Positions 33,345 through 41,598 of a stretch of 64,000 nucleotides of DNA are shown here, piece after piece. The notes under the pieces were generated by a model. That model was not told the origin of the DNA. It did not search any database and worked only from the letters and a program-made list of their open reading frames with translations. The stretch covers positions 496,001-560,000 of the forward strand of contig CBDCUQ010000004.1 of the NCBI GenBank assembly GCA_965222835.1, written 5' to 3'. This DNA is from CBDCUQ01 sp965222835. GTDB lineage: Bacteria > Pseudomonadota > Alphaproteobacteria > Rhizobiales > Hyphomicrobiaceae. Made by a program: the position numbers and the translations under genes. Every line of letters starts with the position of its first letter. Positions within the stretch are counted from its first letter, which is position 1.

Positions 33345-35192
33345 TCATCCTGTTCCTGTGTCGTCTTTACGTGTGCCCGGAATAGGGCGGATGTCCGCAA
33401 TTTCTGCGTCCGGAAACTCTTCAAGGATCGCCGCCACGGCCGGATGCTTCTTGATCTCGGCGCGCTCAGCCTCTTCGCGTTCGCGGCGAACTTCGCCGAT
33501 TGATTTTTCGCCGCGGGTCTTTGAGAGCACGACCATCCAGCGCCGTCCCGTCCAGCGGTTGAGTTTTTCGCGTAACTCGTTGGCGATTTCGGCTGGTGCA
33601 CGGGGTAGGAGGAAGAGGTCGATGGAGCCCGCCGCCGCATCAAACTTTACGAGGCTCACGTGCTCCTCGAGATGCACCTTAAGGCGTGCGTCGCGACGCG
33701 TACCGGCCAATGCGACCACCTCACCAAACGTCCGCGGATCGGCAAGACCGATGGCGGGAGGGGCTGGCGGAGCGGTCTCGGCGTCGGCGTCGGACATTTC
33801 CGCTTCGGCGTCACTTGCATCGAATAGTTCAAGCTCGGGCTCGGAGGCGTTGCCGGTGTCTCTTGCGGGCTTCTCACTGGATTGAGCCGCCTGCGGCGCC
33901 GCTGGGATGCGCTCGTTCAGAGGAGCGCGTTCGTTGTGCGGTGGCGGTGCACTGGTTTCAGGGTGTTCTCCACGCGTCGAAAGCGTTTCTCCTCCGAGTG
34001 CTTTGATGAGATCGTCCGGCGAGGGGAGATCAGCCGTGTAGGCCAATCGGATCAACACCATCTCGGCGGCGCTCAAGGGATTGGGTGCGCGGGCGGCATC
34101 CTCAATGCCCTTAATCAGCATTTGCCAGGCGCGCGACAGAAGCGGGATAGAGAGTTCGTCCGCCAGTGTTTCGGCGCGCCGCTTTTCCTCCGCGGAGAGT
34201 CCTTCTCCACCTGCGTCGGATCCGACGACCTTGACGCGTGAGGTGATATGGACGGCGTCGGCCAGATCATTGAGCAGCTGCCTTGGATCCGCGCCATCGT
34301 GGTGCAGGGCCTCGAGTGCTTGTAATGCTGCAGCGGCCTCGCCGTGGAACAGGTGCTCCAGGAGATCGAAAATGCGTCCGCGGTCGGCAAGGCCCAGCAT
34401 CGCGCGGACTGTTTCCGCCGTAACGTGTCCTGATCCGGTGGCAATGGCCTGATCGAGTATGGATAGTCCGTCGCGCACGGAACCTTCGGCTGCGCGCGCG
34501 ATCATGGCAAGTGCGTCGTCGTCGGCCTTGGCGTTTTCGGCCGTCGTGATCGCTTTGAGGTGCTTGGCAAGCTCGGGCACATCAACGCGTCTCAGGTCGA
34601 AGCGCTGGCAGCGCGAGAGGATGGTGACGGGGACCTTGCGGATTTCGGTTGTGGCGAAGATAAACTTCACATGTTCGGGCGGCTCTTCGAGTGTCTTTAG
34701 GAGCGCGTTGAAGGCGCTCTTGGACAGCATGTGGACTTCATCGATGATGAAGACCTTGGTTCGGGCTAGGATCGGTCGATAGCGGGCGTTTTCGATGATC
34801 TCACGAACGTTGTCGACGCCGGTGTTGGACGCGGCGTCCATCTCGATGACATCGGCGTGCCGGCCCTCCATAATCTCCAGGCAATGGCGGCCGGGCTTGT
34901 CCTTTGGAATGTCGATCGTCGGCGCTGAGACCTTGTCGGTCTCGTAATTGAAGGCGCGGGCAAGGATCCGTGCGGTTGTCGTTTTGCCGACACCGCGGAC
35001 GCCAGTTAGCATGTAGGCCTGCGCGATGCGTCCTGAGGCGAAGGCGTTGCGCAGCGTGGTGACCATGGCGGTCTGGCCGATCAGGTCGTCGAAGGTTTGT
35101 GGCCGATACTTGCGGGCGAGCACGACATAGGGTTTGTCGCGGGTATTCGTGCCCGTTCCGCCCGCTGCTGTCGCTTTTTTCTTGCTCGCCAT
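33345..35192 (-). CDS. dnaX: DNA polymerase III subunit gamma/tau
   Basis: The start at ATG 35192 (MASKKKATAAGGTGTN) gives 615 aa. The AAA+ core has Walker A GVRGVGKTTTARIL, Walker B VFIIDEVHMLSK and the SRC arginine-finger motif ILSRCQRF. The zinc-binding module of E. coli DnaX is replaced by a segment with a single Cys (GRHCLEIMEGRHADVIEMD), as in other Hyphomicrobiales. A Pro/Ala/Glu-rich linker (about 450-520) precedes the C-terminal tau domain. The product loads the sliding clamp and links polymerase to helicase. I saw no obvious frameshift signal. The SRP RNA gene lies just upstream on the same strand. Confidence 0.96.
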   Translation of the reverse strand: MASKKKATAAGGTGTNTRDKPYVVLARKYRPQTFDDLIGQTAMVTTLRNAFASGRIAQAYMLTGVRGVGKTTTARILARAFNYETDKVSAPTIDIPKDKPGRHCLEIMEGRHADVIEMDAASNTGVDNVREIIENARYRPILARTKVFIIDEVHMLSKSAFNALLKTLEEPPEHVKFIFATTEIRKVPVTILSRCQRFDLRRVDVPELAKHLKAITTAENAKADDDALAMIARAAEGSVRDGLSILDQAIATGSGHVTAETVRAMLGLADRGRIFDLLEHLFHGEAAAALQALEALHHDGADPRQLLNDLADAVHITSRVKVVGSDAGGEGLSAEEKRRAETLADELSIPLLSRAWQMLIKGIEDAARAPNPLSAAEMVLIRLAYTADLPSPDDLIKALGGETLSTRGEHPETSAPPPHNERAPLNERIPAAPQAAQSSEKPARDTGNASEPELELFDASDAEAEMSDADAETAPPAPPAIGLADPRTFGEVVALAGTRRDARLKVHLEEHVSLVKFDAAAGSIDLFLLPRAPAEIANELREKLNRWTGRRWMVVLSKTRGEKSIGEVRREREEAERAEIKKHPAVAAILEEFPDAEIADIRPIPGTRKDDTGTG

Positions 35193-35273
35193 GCGCCGCT
35201 TCCCCTGCCTCGCGCCAGCGCCCCGCTCGGGCTCACGTGCAATTCCGTGAGCGCCGGTGCGCACGTGTCGAGT

Positions 35274-35361
35274 GGCTGGCGAACGACCCGCATCCTGATC
35301 GTTAGGGCTGCTTCGTTCCCGACCTGACCCGGTTGGCGAGGGAAGCGTCCGCCGCCAGCCA
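35274..35361 (-). ncRNA. ffs: Small signal recognition particle RNA (4.5S)
   Basis: On the minus strand the conserved SRP core is visible as GGGTCAGGTCGGGAACGAAG followed by CAGCCCTAACGA: the symmetric loop and GNRA-type tetraloop bound by Ffh. The ends pair as GGCTGGCG with CGCCAGCC, giving a rod-like hairpin of about 88 nt. A promoter-like pair with 17-bp spacing ends six nt before the 5' end. The location upstream of dnaX is common in alphaproteobacteria. The RNA and Ffh target membrane proteins to the translocon. Exact ends are estimates. Confidence 0.88.
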
Positions 35362-35366
35362 AGGCG

Positions 35367-35395
35367 GTTATGGGGCATCGGCACGGCTCATGCAA
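35367..35395 (-). promoter_or_regulatory. Predicted ffs promoter
   Basis: Read on the minus strand, TTGCAT (35390-35395) and CATAAC (35367-35372) are separated by exactly 17 bp, and the -10 lies about six nt before the predicted SRP RNA 5' end. The rest of the gap up to the LysR gene (35396-35642) holds short palindromes such as ACCATATGGT and CACGTG but no supported gene. Confidence 0.6.
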
Positions 35396-35642
35396 CCGGC
35401 CGGGACATTCCGTCCCCGCGGAGGCTTCATTTCGCCCGTTCCGTGCACCATATGGTCGGACAGCAATGTGTATCACGTGGTGTGTGACTATATGAAAGGT
35501 GGTCTGGATATCGTAGGTTTCGGCGCGTTGACGCCTGAGATGGGGTGGATGGGCGTGGCGAGTGATTAAGGCCCGGACGGGATGCGCGGACGCGGTGGAC
35601 GGCACGGGATTTGCTGCGACATGATTAGACGAGTTTGAGATT

Positions 35643-36554
35643 ATGGTGGAAAAACTCGAGCTGTTGCTGGCCCTGTCGCGCGAGAAGCATTTCGGGCGTG
35701 CGGCGGACAGCTGCGGCATTAGTCAGCCCACACTCTCCGCGGCTTTGAAAAGTATTGAAGACCAGCTCGGTGTGCGCATCGTCGAGCGGGGGTCGCGCTT
35801 TCAAGGCTTTACGCCGGAAGGCGAGCGGGTTCTGGATTGGGCACGGCGCATCGTCGGTGATGTGCGCACGATGCGCCAGGAGCTCGATGCGCTGAAGCAA
35901 GGTTTGACGGGGCACCTGCGGATCGGTGCGGTTCCCACGGCGTTGCCTTATGTGCCGAAGCTGACTTTGGCCTTCAACGAGGTTCATGAGGCTGTGTCGG
36001 TCTCGGTTTTTTCGGCGTCGTCCGATGCGATCATGGCAGGTCTTGATGATCTCGAAATGGATGTCGGTATTTCGTATATCGATATCGAGCCTTTGCAGCG
36101 CTTCAGTACGGTACCTCTTTATGAGGAGCGCTACGTTATGCTGGTCGCCCCCGACAGTCCATTGGCATTGCGCGAGCGCATCACTTGGGCGGAAGCGGTA
36201 CGGTTGCCGCTCTGCCTTCTGACGCCGGATATGCAAAACCGTCGCATCATCGACCGTCACCTTGCTGAAGCCGGTCGCAAAACTGCACCGACGTTCGAGT
36301 CGAATTCTATGATGATGCTGCACGTGCATGTGCGGTCAGGGAAATGGGCGACAATTGCAGCGCTGGGCGCAGACGCGCGGTTCGAGCCGCCCAGGGAGCT
36401 CAAGGCAATCCCGCTGACAGAGCCTGCGGTCACCCACACCATCGGGCTCATTATCCAGAGCCGCGAGCCACATCCGCCGGTGTTGTCGGCCTTCCTGAAG
36501 TGCGTGAAGAAAGTGGCAAAGGTGTCGAAAGGGCAGCCCGTTCCGGCTTCTTGA
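35643..36554 (+). CDS. LysR family transcriptional regulator
   Basis: The protein has 303 aa. The N-terminal winged helix-turn-helix is complete: LLLALSREKHFGRAADSCGI, then SQPTLSAALKSIEDQLGV, then the wing VERGSRFQGFTPEGERVL. The effector domain begins near residue 90 (GHLRIGAVPTALPYVPKL). It is transcribed divergently from ffs-dnaX and followed by rimO 128 nt later. Neither neighbour is an obvious metabolic target, so the regulon is not apparent. The recognition-helix region resembles regulators often found beside formate dehydrogenase operons, but no such genes are in this window. No strong ribosome binding site is visible before ATG 35643. Confidence 0.92.
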   Translation: MVEKLELLLALSREKHFGRAADSCGISQPTLSAALKSIEDQLGVRIVERGSRFQGFTPEGERVLDWARRIVGDVRTMRQELDALKQGLTGHLRIGAVPTALPYVPKLTLAFNEVHEAVSVSVFSASSDAIMAGLDDLEMDVGISYIDIEPLQRFSTVPLYEERYVMLVAPDSPLALRERITWAEAVRLPLCLLTPDMQNRRIIDRHLAEAGRKTAPTFESNSMMMLHVHVRSGKWATIAALGADARFEPPRELKAIPLTEPAVTHTIGLIIQSREPHPPVLSAFLKCVKKVAKVSKGQPVPAS

Positions 36555-36682
36555 GGCTGGCGTCTCGCGGGATCGGCGATTGCGTCACACGCCGAGGGGA
36601 TTGTGGTGCACGTGCTCGGGCGCTAACTGGGGGCGCGGGTCTGCTCTGTTGAGCGGGCGACGAGAAGGGTCCATCGCCACCG

Positions 36683-38065
36683 ATGACTGCTGATACTATC
36701 CCAAAAACCAAGACCGCTTCGCCGTCCAGCGCCGCCGCCGCGCGGCGTGACCGGTCCGGCGCGCCCAAGGTTGGCTTTGTTTCTCTTGGCTGCCCGAAAG
36801 CTCTTGTCGATAGCGAGCGCATTATCACCAAGCTGAGGAGTGAGGGGTATCAGGTTGCGGGCGATTATGCCGGTGCCGACGTCGTCGTGGTGAACACCTG
36901 CGGGTTTCTCGATAGTGCCAAAGCGGAAAGCCTGGACGCCATTGGCGAGGCGCTCACTGAGAATGGTCGCGTGATTGTGACAGGCTGTATGGGTGTTGAG
37001 GAGGCGCGCATTCGCGACGTGCATCCCGATGTCCTGGCGGTGACTGGGCCGCATCAATACGAAGAGGTGGTGTCTGCGGTGCATGATGCGGTGCCGCCCT
37101 TGCACGATCCCTACGTCGATTTGGTGCCGCCGGAGGGTTTGCACCTGACGCCGCGCCATTACGCCTATCTCAAGATTTCAGAGGGCTGTAACAATCGTTG
37201 CAGTTTTTGCATCATCCCCTCCTTGCGCGGCGATCTTGTCTCGCGTCCGGCCAATCAGGTGATGGCCGAGGCCGAGCGTCTCGTGAAAGCGGGTGTCAAA
37301 GAGCTTCTTGTCATCAGCCAGGATACAAGCGCGTACGGACTTGACATCAAATATGCGGACAGTGCGTGGAAGGGTGCGCCGTTGAAGGCGCGCTTTCTCG
37401 ATCTCGCCACGGCGTTGGGGGATCTCGGCGCCTGGGTGCGGTTGCATTATGTTTATCCCTATCCGCACGTCGATGAGGTTATACCGCTGATGGCCGAGGG
37501 CAAAATCCTTCCCTATCTCGACATTCCCTTCCAACATGCGTCGCCTGAGGTGTTGAAGGCGATGCGCCGGCCGGCGCATCAGGAGAAGACGGCGGCGCGG
37601 ATTGCCGCGTGGCGTAAGGTGTGTCCGGATCTTGCCCTTCGCTCGACCTTTATTGTCGGTTTTCCCGGCGAGACGGACGAGGACTTCGATTTGCTATTGC
37701 AGTGGTTGGCGGAGGCGCGGATCAATCGCGCGGGGTGCTTCAAGTATGAGCCGGTCGGGGGTGCGGCTGCTAACGCGCTCCCTGGAATCGTGCCCGACGC
37801 GGTCAAGGAGGAGCGCTGGCACCGGTTTATGCAGGCTCAGCAGGCGGTCTCACGTGCGCTGCTGGCCGAGAAGGTGGGCCGCACGACGCCTGTGCTCATC
37901 GACGAGGTGGATGCCGATGGTGCCATCGGCCGTTCACCATGGGATGCGCCGGAGATCGACGGTAGTGTGTTCCTGAACGGTGAGACCGGGGTCAAGCCGG
38001 GCGATATCGTTGAGGTGCGTATTACCGAAAGCGACGAGACGGATTTGTGGGGTGAGCGGGTTTAG
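36683..38065 (+). CDS. rimO: Ribosomal protein S12 methylthiotransferase RimO
   Basis: The protein has 460 aa. The N-terminal MTTase domain has three cluster cysteines in SLGCPKALVDSE, VVNTCGFLDSAK and TGCMGVEEA. The radical-SAM motif is EGCNNRCSFCIIPSLRG (CX3CX2C, about residues 169-176). The C-terminal TRAM domain includes PVLIDEVDADGAIGRS. RimO methylthiolates an aspartate of ribosomal protein S12 using two iron-sulfur clusters and SAM. The SLGCPKALVDSE motif and the SFCIIPSLRG context favour RimO over the tRNA-modifying MiaB. The gene is alone on its strand here. Confidence 0.95.
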   Translation: MTADTIPKTKTASPSSAAAARRDRSGAPKVGFVSLGCPKALVDSERIITKLRSEGYQVAGDYAGADVVVVNTCGFLDSAKAESLDAIGEALTENGRVIVTGCMGVEEARIRDVHPDVLAVTGPHQYEEVVSAVHDAVPPLHDPYVDLVPPEGLHLTPRHYAYLKISEGCNNRCSFCIIPSLRGDLVSRPANQVMAEAERLVKAGVKELLVISQDTSAYGLDIKYADSAWKGAPLKARFLDLATALGDLGAWVRLHYVYPYPHVDEVIPLMAEGKILPYLDIPFQHASPEVLKAMRRPAHQEKTAARIAAWRKVCPDLALRSTFIVGFPGETDEDFDLLLQWLAEARINRAGCFKYEPVGGAAANALPGIVPDAVKEERWHRFMQAQQAVSRALLAEKVGRTTPVLIDEVDADGAIGRSPWDAPEIDGSVFLNGETGVKPGDIVEVRITESDETDLWGERV

Positions 38066-38085
38066 TCGTCGTTGGACTGCCCGGC

Positions 38086-38571
38086 TTATCTGCACAAACT
38101 GTTGCACGGAATGCCATCGCCATTGCCATCGAGGCTGCGTACGCGACAGGTCCTGAGATAAAATCTTGCTTCCGCGCAGGTAAGCATTTGTTTGCAGGTG
38201 CGTTTGCCGCGACACGAGAAATCCTCGGCCTCACCGAGCTCAACTGGTTCGTCAGCTTGGGCCGGCGAGATGAGTGCCGGTGCGACGTCTCGTGTGCGTC
38301 TGGCAACGAAAGCGATATCCTTCGGCCACTGTGCGCGGGCGCGGGCCAGGTACGTCTTGATCGATGTTCCGCAGAGATTCTCGCACGGGACGCCGTTGCC
38401 ATTGCGGTCGCGTTTCACGTGCCCGCAGACCTCAAACTTGTAATAGGCTTCGGCGCAGGTCGACATTTTCGAGCAATAAGTGGGGCTGCAGTCAAAGGCC
38501 CCTACGGGCGTGACCCAAACAAGCAACACGCCCAAAGCGACAAAAAAGGACTTGAACGAACGCAAACGCAT
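38086..38571 (-). CDS. Secreted protein with two excalibur-like calcium-binding domains
   Basis: I prefer ATG 38571; the longer frame begins with TTG 38583. The product has about 161 aa. The signal peptide ends near TPVGAF. Two homologous modules follow: about 29-62 with CSKMSTCAEAYYKFEVCG and DRNGNGVPCENLC, and about 123-160 with CKQMLTCAEARFYLRTC and DGNGDGIPCNSLC. Both end in the DxNxDG-PC loop of excalibur calcium-binding domains, and each carries several cysteines likely to form disulfides. The first module lacks one acidic ligand (RNGNG). The spacer between them is Arg/Ala-rich. Function unknown. Confidence 0.8.
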   Translation of the reverse strand: MRLRSFKSFFVALGVLLVWVTPVGAFDCSPTYCSKMSTCAEAYYKFEVCGHVKRDRNGNGVPCENLCGTSIKTYLARARAQWPKDIAFVARRTRDVAPALISPAQADEPVELGEAEDFSCRGKRTCKQMLTCAEARFYLRTCRVRSLDGNGDGIPCNSLCR

Positions 38572-38629
38572 GACCACACGCAATCAATGGCGGCGAGCCT
38601 AGCACAGTCTGCGGACAATTTCACGGTAT

Positions 38630-39070
38630 CTAGGTGGGCCCCGCGTGGCCTTCGAGTGCTTGGCCGATGTCGTGTAGCGCCTGGTATTCGCTCAGAAGAC
38701 GCACGCCGTCCGCTTCCAAGACGTGATGGCAGGCGGAAACGAAAAGATGGGCTTCGGACTCGTGCATGTGCAGTGCCTCAATTGAGTCGAGCGCCTTTTT
38801 GCGCGCCGTACGGGGTTCGATGGCGAAGGCGCGCTCTTGCCGGGCGAATGCGGCAGCCACATCTTCCACGGAGAATTCGCCGAACGCGGGAAAGGCACGC
38901 ATGAGATTCAAGACCCGCTGGCGTTCTTTGTCGTCGAGTTTGCCGTCTGCATGGGCGACGTAGGCGCAGGCCGCGATCATCGCCTCCATCAAGCCATCCC
39001 GGCTCTTGTCTGATTCAAATTTGGTCTGGTCTTTCTTGCGCTTAGGCGAGCTTGCCTTCCCGTCTGCCAT
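38630..39070 (-). CDS. TerB-like tellurite-resistance family protein
   Basis: ATG 39070 is preceded by GGGAGGTGACA at good spacing, giving 146 aa. After a basic, Lys-rich start of about 25 residues comes an all-helical TerB-like domain: LMEAMIAACAYVAHADGKLD with the conserved acidic metal-site residues DGKLDDKE, then a second copy-like segment SACHHVLEADGVRLLSEYQA. TerB-like folds occur both in ter stress operons and as stand-alone proteins. No other ter genes are nearby, so a general or unknown role is more likely than tellurite resistance itself. Confidence 0.85.
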   Translation of the reverse strand: MADGKASSPKRKKDQTKFESDKSRDGLMEAMIAACAYVAHADGKLDDKERQRVLNLMRAFPAFGEFSVEDVAAAFARQERAFAIEPRTARKKALDSIEALHMHESEAHLFVSACHHVLEADGVRLLSEYQALHDIGQALEGHAGPT

Positions 39071-39334
39071 TGTCACCTCCCTAGTGCCTCAAGCCCTCTT
39101 GATCTGCGGGGGCGGTGTTTTTTGTTTTGAACATTGAACAGAAACCAACACGGCAAAGAGCGCCGCAAATTTGCCGTGGCCAAGAACGTAGTGTGGGCAT
39201 TCTATCGTTCAAGATGATCGATGCGTACTTTTTCTTTGCTGCAGGTGCGCGCTTGCCCACAAAAAAGCTGTACTTTCGGCGCATCTGGGCTAGGGGAAGC
39301 CTCCCAGCTCAATGATCACATCAAGGAGATCCGA

Positions 39335-39796
39335 ATGCGTTTTGTCATTTGGCCGCGCACCTTTGCAGGGCTCGGCCTTGCCTTTATGCTCGCCGGCGCA
39401 CCTGCGTTGCCGTTCCTTTCCACGTCAACTGCTTTCGCCGGAGAAATTATGACCACTCAATCGGGTTTGAAAATTCAAGATACCACGCCGGGTACAGGCG
39501 CTTCGCCCAAGGCCGGACAGATGTGCGTGATGCACTACACGGGCTGGCTTTACGAGAACGGTGAGCGCGGGAAGAAGTTCGACAGCTCAGTGGATCGCGG
39601 TCAGCCGTTCCAATTTCAGATTGGTGTTGGGCAGGTCATCAAAGGCTGGGATGAGGGTGTTGCAACGATGAAAATCGGCGGCAAGCGCACGCTTATCATT
39701 CCGCCCGAGCTTGGTTATGGGTCACGTGGCGCCGGTGGTGTCATTCCGCCGAATGCAACGCTGATTTTCGACGTTGAGCTTCTGGACGTAAAATAG
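39335..39796 (+). CDS. Exported FKBP-type peptidyl-prolyl isomerase
   Basis: ATG 39335 follows AAGGAGA, giving 153 aa. Residues 1-36 form a signal peptide (hydrophobic core, cleavage near STAFAGE). The rest is a complete FKBP domain: SGLKIQDTTPGTGASPKAGQ, VMHYTGWLYENG, FDSSVDRGQPFQFQIGVGQV, IKGWDEGVATMKIGGKRTLI and IPPELGYGSRGAGGVIPPNA, with the aromatic active-site residues in place. It should speed proline isomerisation during protein folding in the periplasm. A strong hairpin terminator follows. Confidence 0.95.
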   Translation: MRFVIWPRTFAGLGLAFMLAGAPALPFLSTSTAFAGEIMTTQSGLKIQDTTPGTGASPKAGQMCVMHYTGWLYENGERGKKFDSSVDRGQPFQFQIGVGQVIKGWDEGVATMKIGGKRTLIIPPELGYGSRGAGGVIPPNATLIFDVELLDVK

Positions 39797-39809
39797 GCCC
39801 AGCGAAGCC

Positions 39810-39838
39810 GCACCGCCTTCTCTCTGGGAAGGCGGTGC
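39810..39838 (+). terminator. Hairpin terminator after the FKBP gene
   Basis: A perfect 11-bp stem, GCACCGCCTTC with GAAGGCGGTGC, with a 7-nt loop, begins 13 nt after the stop codon. The following GCTCTTGG is a poor T-tract, but the stem strength and position support termination between this gene and the next. Confidence 0.65.
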
Positions 39839-39856
39839 GCTCTTGGGACTTCCGTC

Positions 39857-40240
39857 ATGATGTACAACGGAAGCTGTCACTGCGGTGCGGTGCGATTTGA
39901 GGTCGAAGCGCCGGAAAGAATTACGGCGCATGACTGCAATTGCTCCATGTGCTCGAAGGCTGGGTTTCTGCACCTTATCGTGCCGCGCTCACGCTTTCGG
40001 CTCATTCAGGGCGCCGATAGCCTCACGACCTACACGTTCAACACCGGTGTTGCGAAGCATACATTTTGCAAGGTTTGCGGCGTGAAACCGTTCTACACGC
40101 CTCGTTCCAATCCAGATGGTGTCGACGTCAATGTGCGCTGTCTCGATCCGATGCCGACCAATTTCGTCATCGAATCTTTTGATGGGCAGAACTGGGAAGA
40201 GCATGCGGCATCACTCTCGCACTTGAGCCGAGAGCCATAG
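39857..40240 (+). CDS. GFA family zinc protein (glutathione-dependent formaldehyde-activating-like)
   Basis: The protein has 127 aa. It shows the GFA/CENP-V zinc pattern: GSCHCGAVRFEV (CxC), CNCSMCSKAGF (CxCxxC) and FCKVCGVKPFYTPRS (CxxC). Family members bind one structural and one catalytic zinc; some act on S-hydroxymethylglutathione, but most have no proven substrate. Tandem ATG codons at 39857 and 39860 are both possible. It is convergent with truA, with a gap of about 25 bp. Confidence 0.92.
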   Translation: MMYNGSCHCGAVRFEVEAPERITAHDCNCSMCSKAGFLHLIVPRSRFRLIQGADSLTTYTFNTGVAKHTFCKVCGVKPFYTPRSNPDGVDVNVRCLDPMPTNFVIESFDGQNWEEHAASLSHLSREP

Positions 40241-40264
40241 TTTGCACATGCCGGGTTAGATTTC

Positions 40265-41047
40265 TTACTCATCATCTTCTGCGATCTCGCCTTCGGCTGA
40301 CGACGGCAGTCCGTAATCCACGCGAACGAGATAGAGACCGGATGCGGGCGCGACCGGGCCGCAGGCCGTCCGGTCGCGGGCGGCGAGGGCGTGTGACAAG
40401 TCTTCCGGTGACCACTTGCCTTCACCGACAAGTTTGAGGCTGCCGACCATCGAACGGACCTGATTGTGCAGGAAGGAGCGCGCGGAAGCTTCGATGCGGA
40501 TCTCGGCGCCGTCCCGCGTCACATCGAGGAGGTCGAGAGTGCGCAGCGGGGATTTTGCCTGGCACTGGGCTGCGCGGAAGGTGGTGAAGTCGTGCCGGCC
40601 GACGAGCCGTTGGGCGGCCTCATGCATCAGGTCGGCATTGAGGGCGTAGGATAGCCACCAGGTGCGATTGCGATCGAGGGCCGGCGGTGCCCGGCGTGTT
40701 AGGATGCGATAGAGGTAGTGCCGCTGGGTGGCACTAAAGCGGGCGTCGAAATCGTCGGAAATGGCCTCACATTCTAGAACGACGATGGGTGCCGGTTTGA
40801 GGTGGAAGTTGATCGCCTCGCGCACCCGGAACGGTTCCCAATCTTTGGTGAGATCAAAATGTGCGGTTTGGCCCAGGGCGTGAACGCCCGCGTCGGTGCG
40901 GCCGGCGCCGCGCACGATGATGTTCTCTCCGCAGAACGCGGCGACTGCCTTTTGCAGGTGATCCTGGACGCCATTCTCTGACGGTTGGCTTTGCCAGCCT
41001 GAGAACGGCGTTCCGTCATATTCGATGGTGATGCGGTAGCGAGGCAT
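40265..41047 (-). CDS. truA: tRNA pseudouridine(38-40) synthase TruA
   Basis: The protein has 260 aa. The catalytic aspartate is Asp52 in RGAGRTDAGVHALGQ. Other family segments are YDGTPFSGWQSQP near the start, FHLKPAPIVVLECEAI, YLYRILTRRAPPA and SFLHNQVRSMVGSLKLVG. TruA converts uridines 38-40 in the anticodon arm of many tRNAs. It is the last gene of the leftward def-fmt-truA series common in alphaproteobacteria. Here an extra small secreted-protein gene and a terminator hairpin lie between fmt and truA. Confidence 0.96.
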   Translation of the reverse strand: MPRYRITIEYDGTPFSGWQSQPSENGVQDHLQKAVAAFCGENIIVRGAGRTDAGVHALGQTAHFDLTKDWEPFRVREAINFHLKPAPIVVLECEAISDDFDARFSATQRHYLYRILTRRAPPALDRNRTWWLSYALNADLMHEAAQRLVGRHDFTTFRAAQCQAKSPLRTLDLLDVTRDGAEIRIEASARSFLHNQVRSMVGSLKLVGEGKWSPEDLSHALAARDRTACGPVAPASGLYLVRVDYGLPSSAEGEIAEDDE

Positions 41048-41070
41048 TACGCTTGGGCTCGAAAACGAGA

Positions 41071-41102
41071 ATGACGCGCACCTTCTGATTGGTGCGCGTC
41101 AT
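41071..41102 (-). terminator. Hairpin terminator upstream of truA
   Basis: A perfect 12-bp stem, ATGACGCGCACC with GGTGCGCGTCAT, with an 8-nt loop, lies about 36 nt past the stop of the small secreted-protein gene in the leftward direction and is followed by TCTCGTTTTCG. It should terminate or attenuate transcription before truA, whose start is 24 nt beyond. Confidence 0.65.
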
Positions 41103-41137
41103 CCCTAGCTGCCCATCAACGGCGTCTCAAGCTGGAA

Positions 41138-41524
41138 TTATCTCGGATGGTGAGGTCCGACACGAGGGCCCTTCTTGAAGCCTCCGTGGCGCCGGCCGCC
41201 GTAGTAGTAGGGAAGACCATAGCTGCGGCCCCCGTATGCATAGGGTGCGGCACCGTGAAAGTAGTTGTCGCTCCGGCTGTACTCGGTGACGCGCGTGTCG
41301 TTAAAGCCGAGATGCAACGGCGTTTGTCCGCCCGGATTGATGATGACTTGACGTTGGGTGGGCAGCGGGCGGAAGACGCGTACGCCTTCCTCGATGGTAA
41401 CCGAGGCACCGTAGAACGCCCGCGGTTCGATGCGGGTTGTGAACGAGTCCCCAGCGGATGCGGGGAGGGCATATGTCGTTACGGCCGCTGCCACGGCAAG
41501 GCCCGTAAGAGTGGTACGCAGCAT
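41138..41524 (-). CDS. Small secreted His/Gly/Tyr-rich protein, unknown function
   Basis: ATG 41524 is seven nt after AAGGAG, giving 128 aa. A signal peptide ends near LPASAGD. The mature part begins with strand-like segments (FTTRIEPRAFYGASVTIEEG, VRVFRPLPTQRQVIINPG) and ends in a Gly/Tyr/His-rich tail (YYYGGRRHGGFKKG, then GPHHPR). I recognise no family. The His-rich tail could bind metal, but this is only a composition argument. It is inserted between fmt and truA and has its own terminator, so it is probably expressed separately from fmt. Confidence 0.7.
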   Translation of the reverse strand: MLRTTLTGLAVAAAVTTYALPASAGDSFTTRIEPRAFYGASVTIEEGVRVFRPLPTQRQVIINPGGQTPLHLGFNDTRVTEYSRSDNYFHGAAPYAYGGRSYGLPYYYGGRRHGGFKKGPRVGPHHPR

Positions 41525-41598
41525 AAGAGGCTCCTTGGGCAAGTACGGAGTGAACCTGGCCAAGAGACTAGCGCTGTCCGCGCTTCTCTGCGAACCCT

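Noticed and set aside
35333..35569. 78-codon plus-strand frame between ffs and the LysR gene
   Set aside because: It overlaps the predicted SRP RNA promoter and 5' end and has no ribosome binding site or family resemblance.
38630..39070. Tellurite-resistance operon
   Set aside because: Only a TerB-like protein is present; no terC, terD, terE or terZ partners are nearby.
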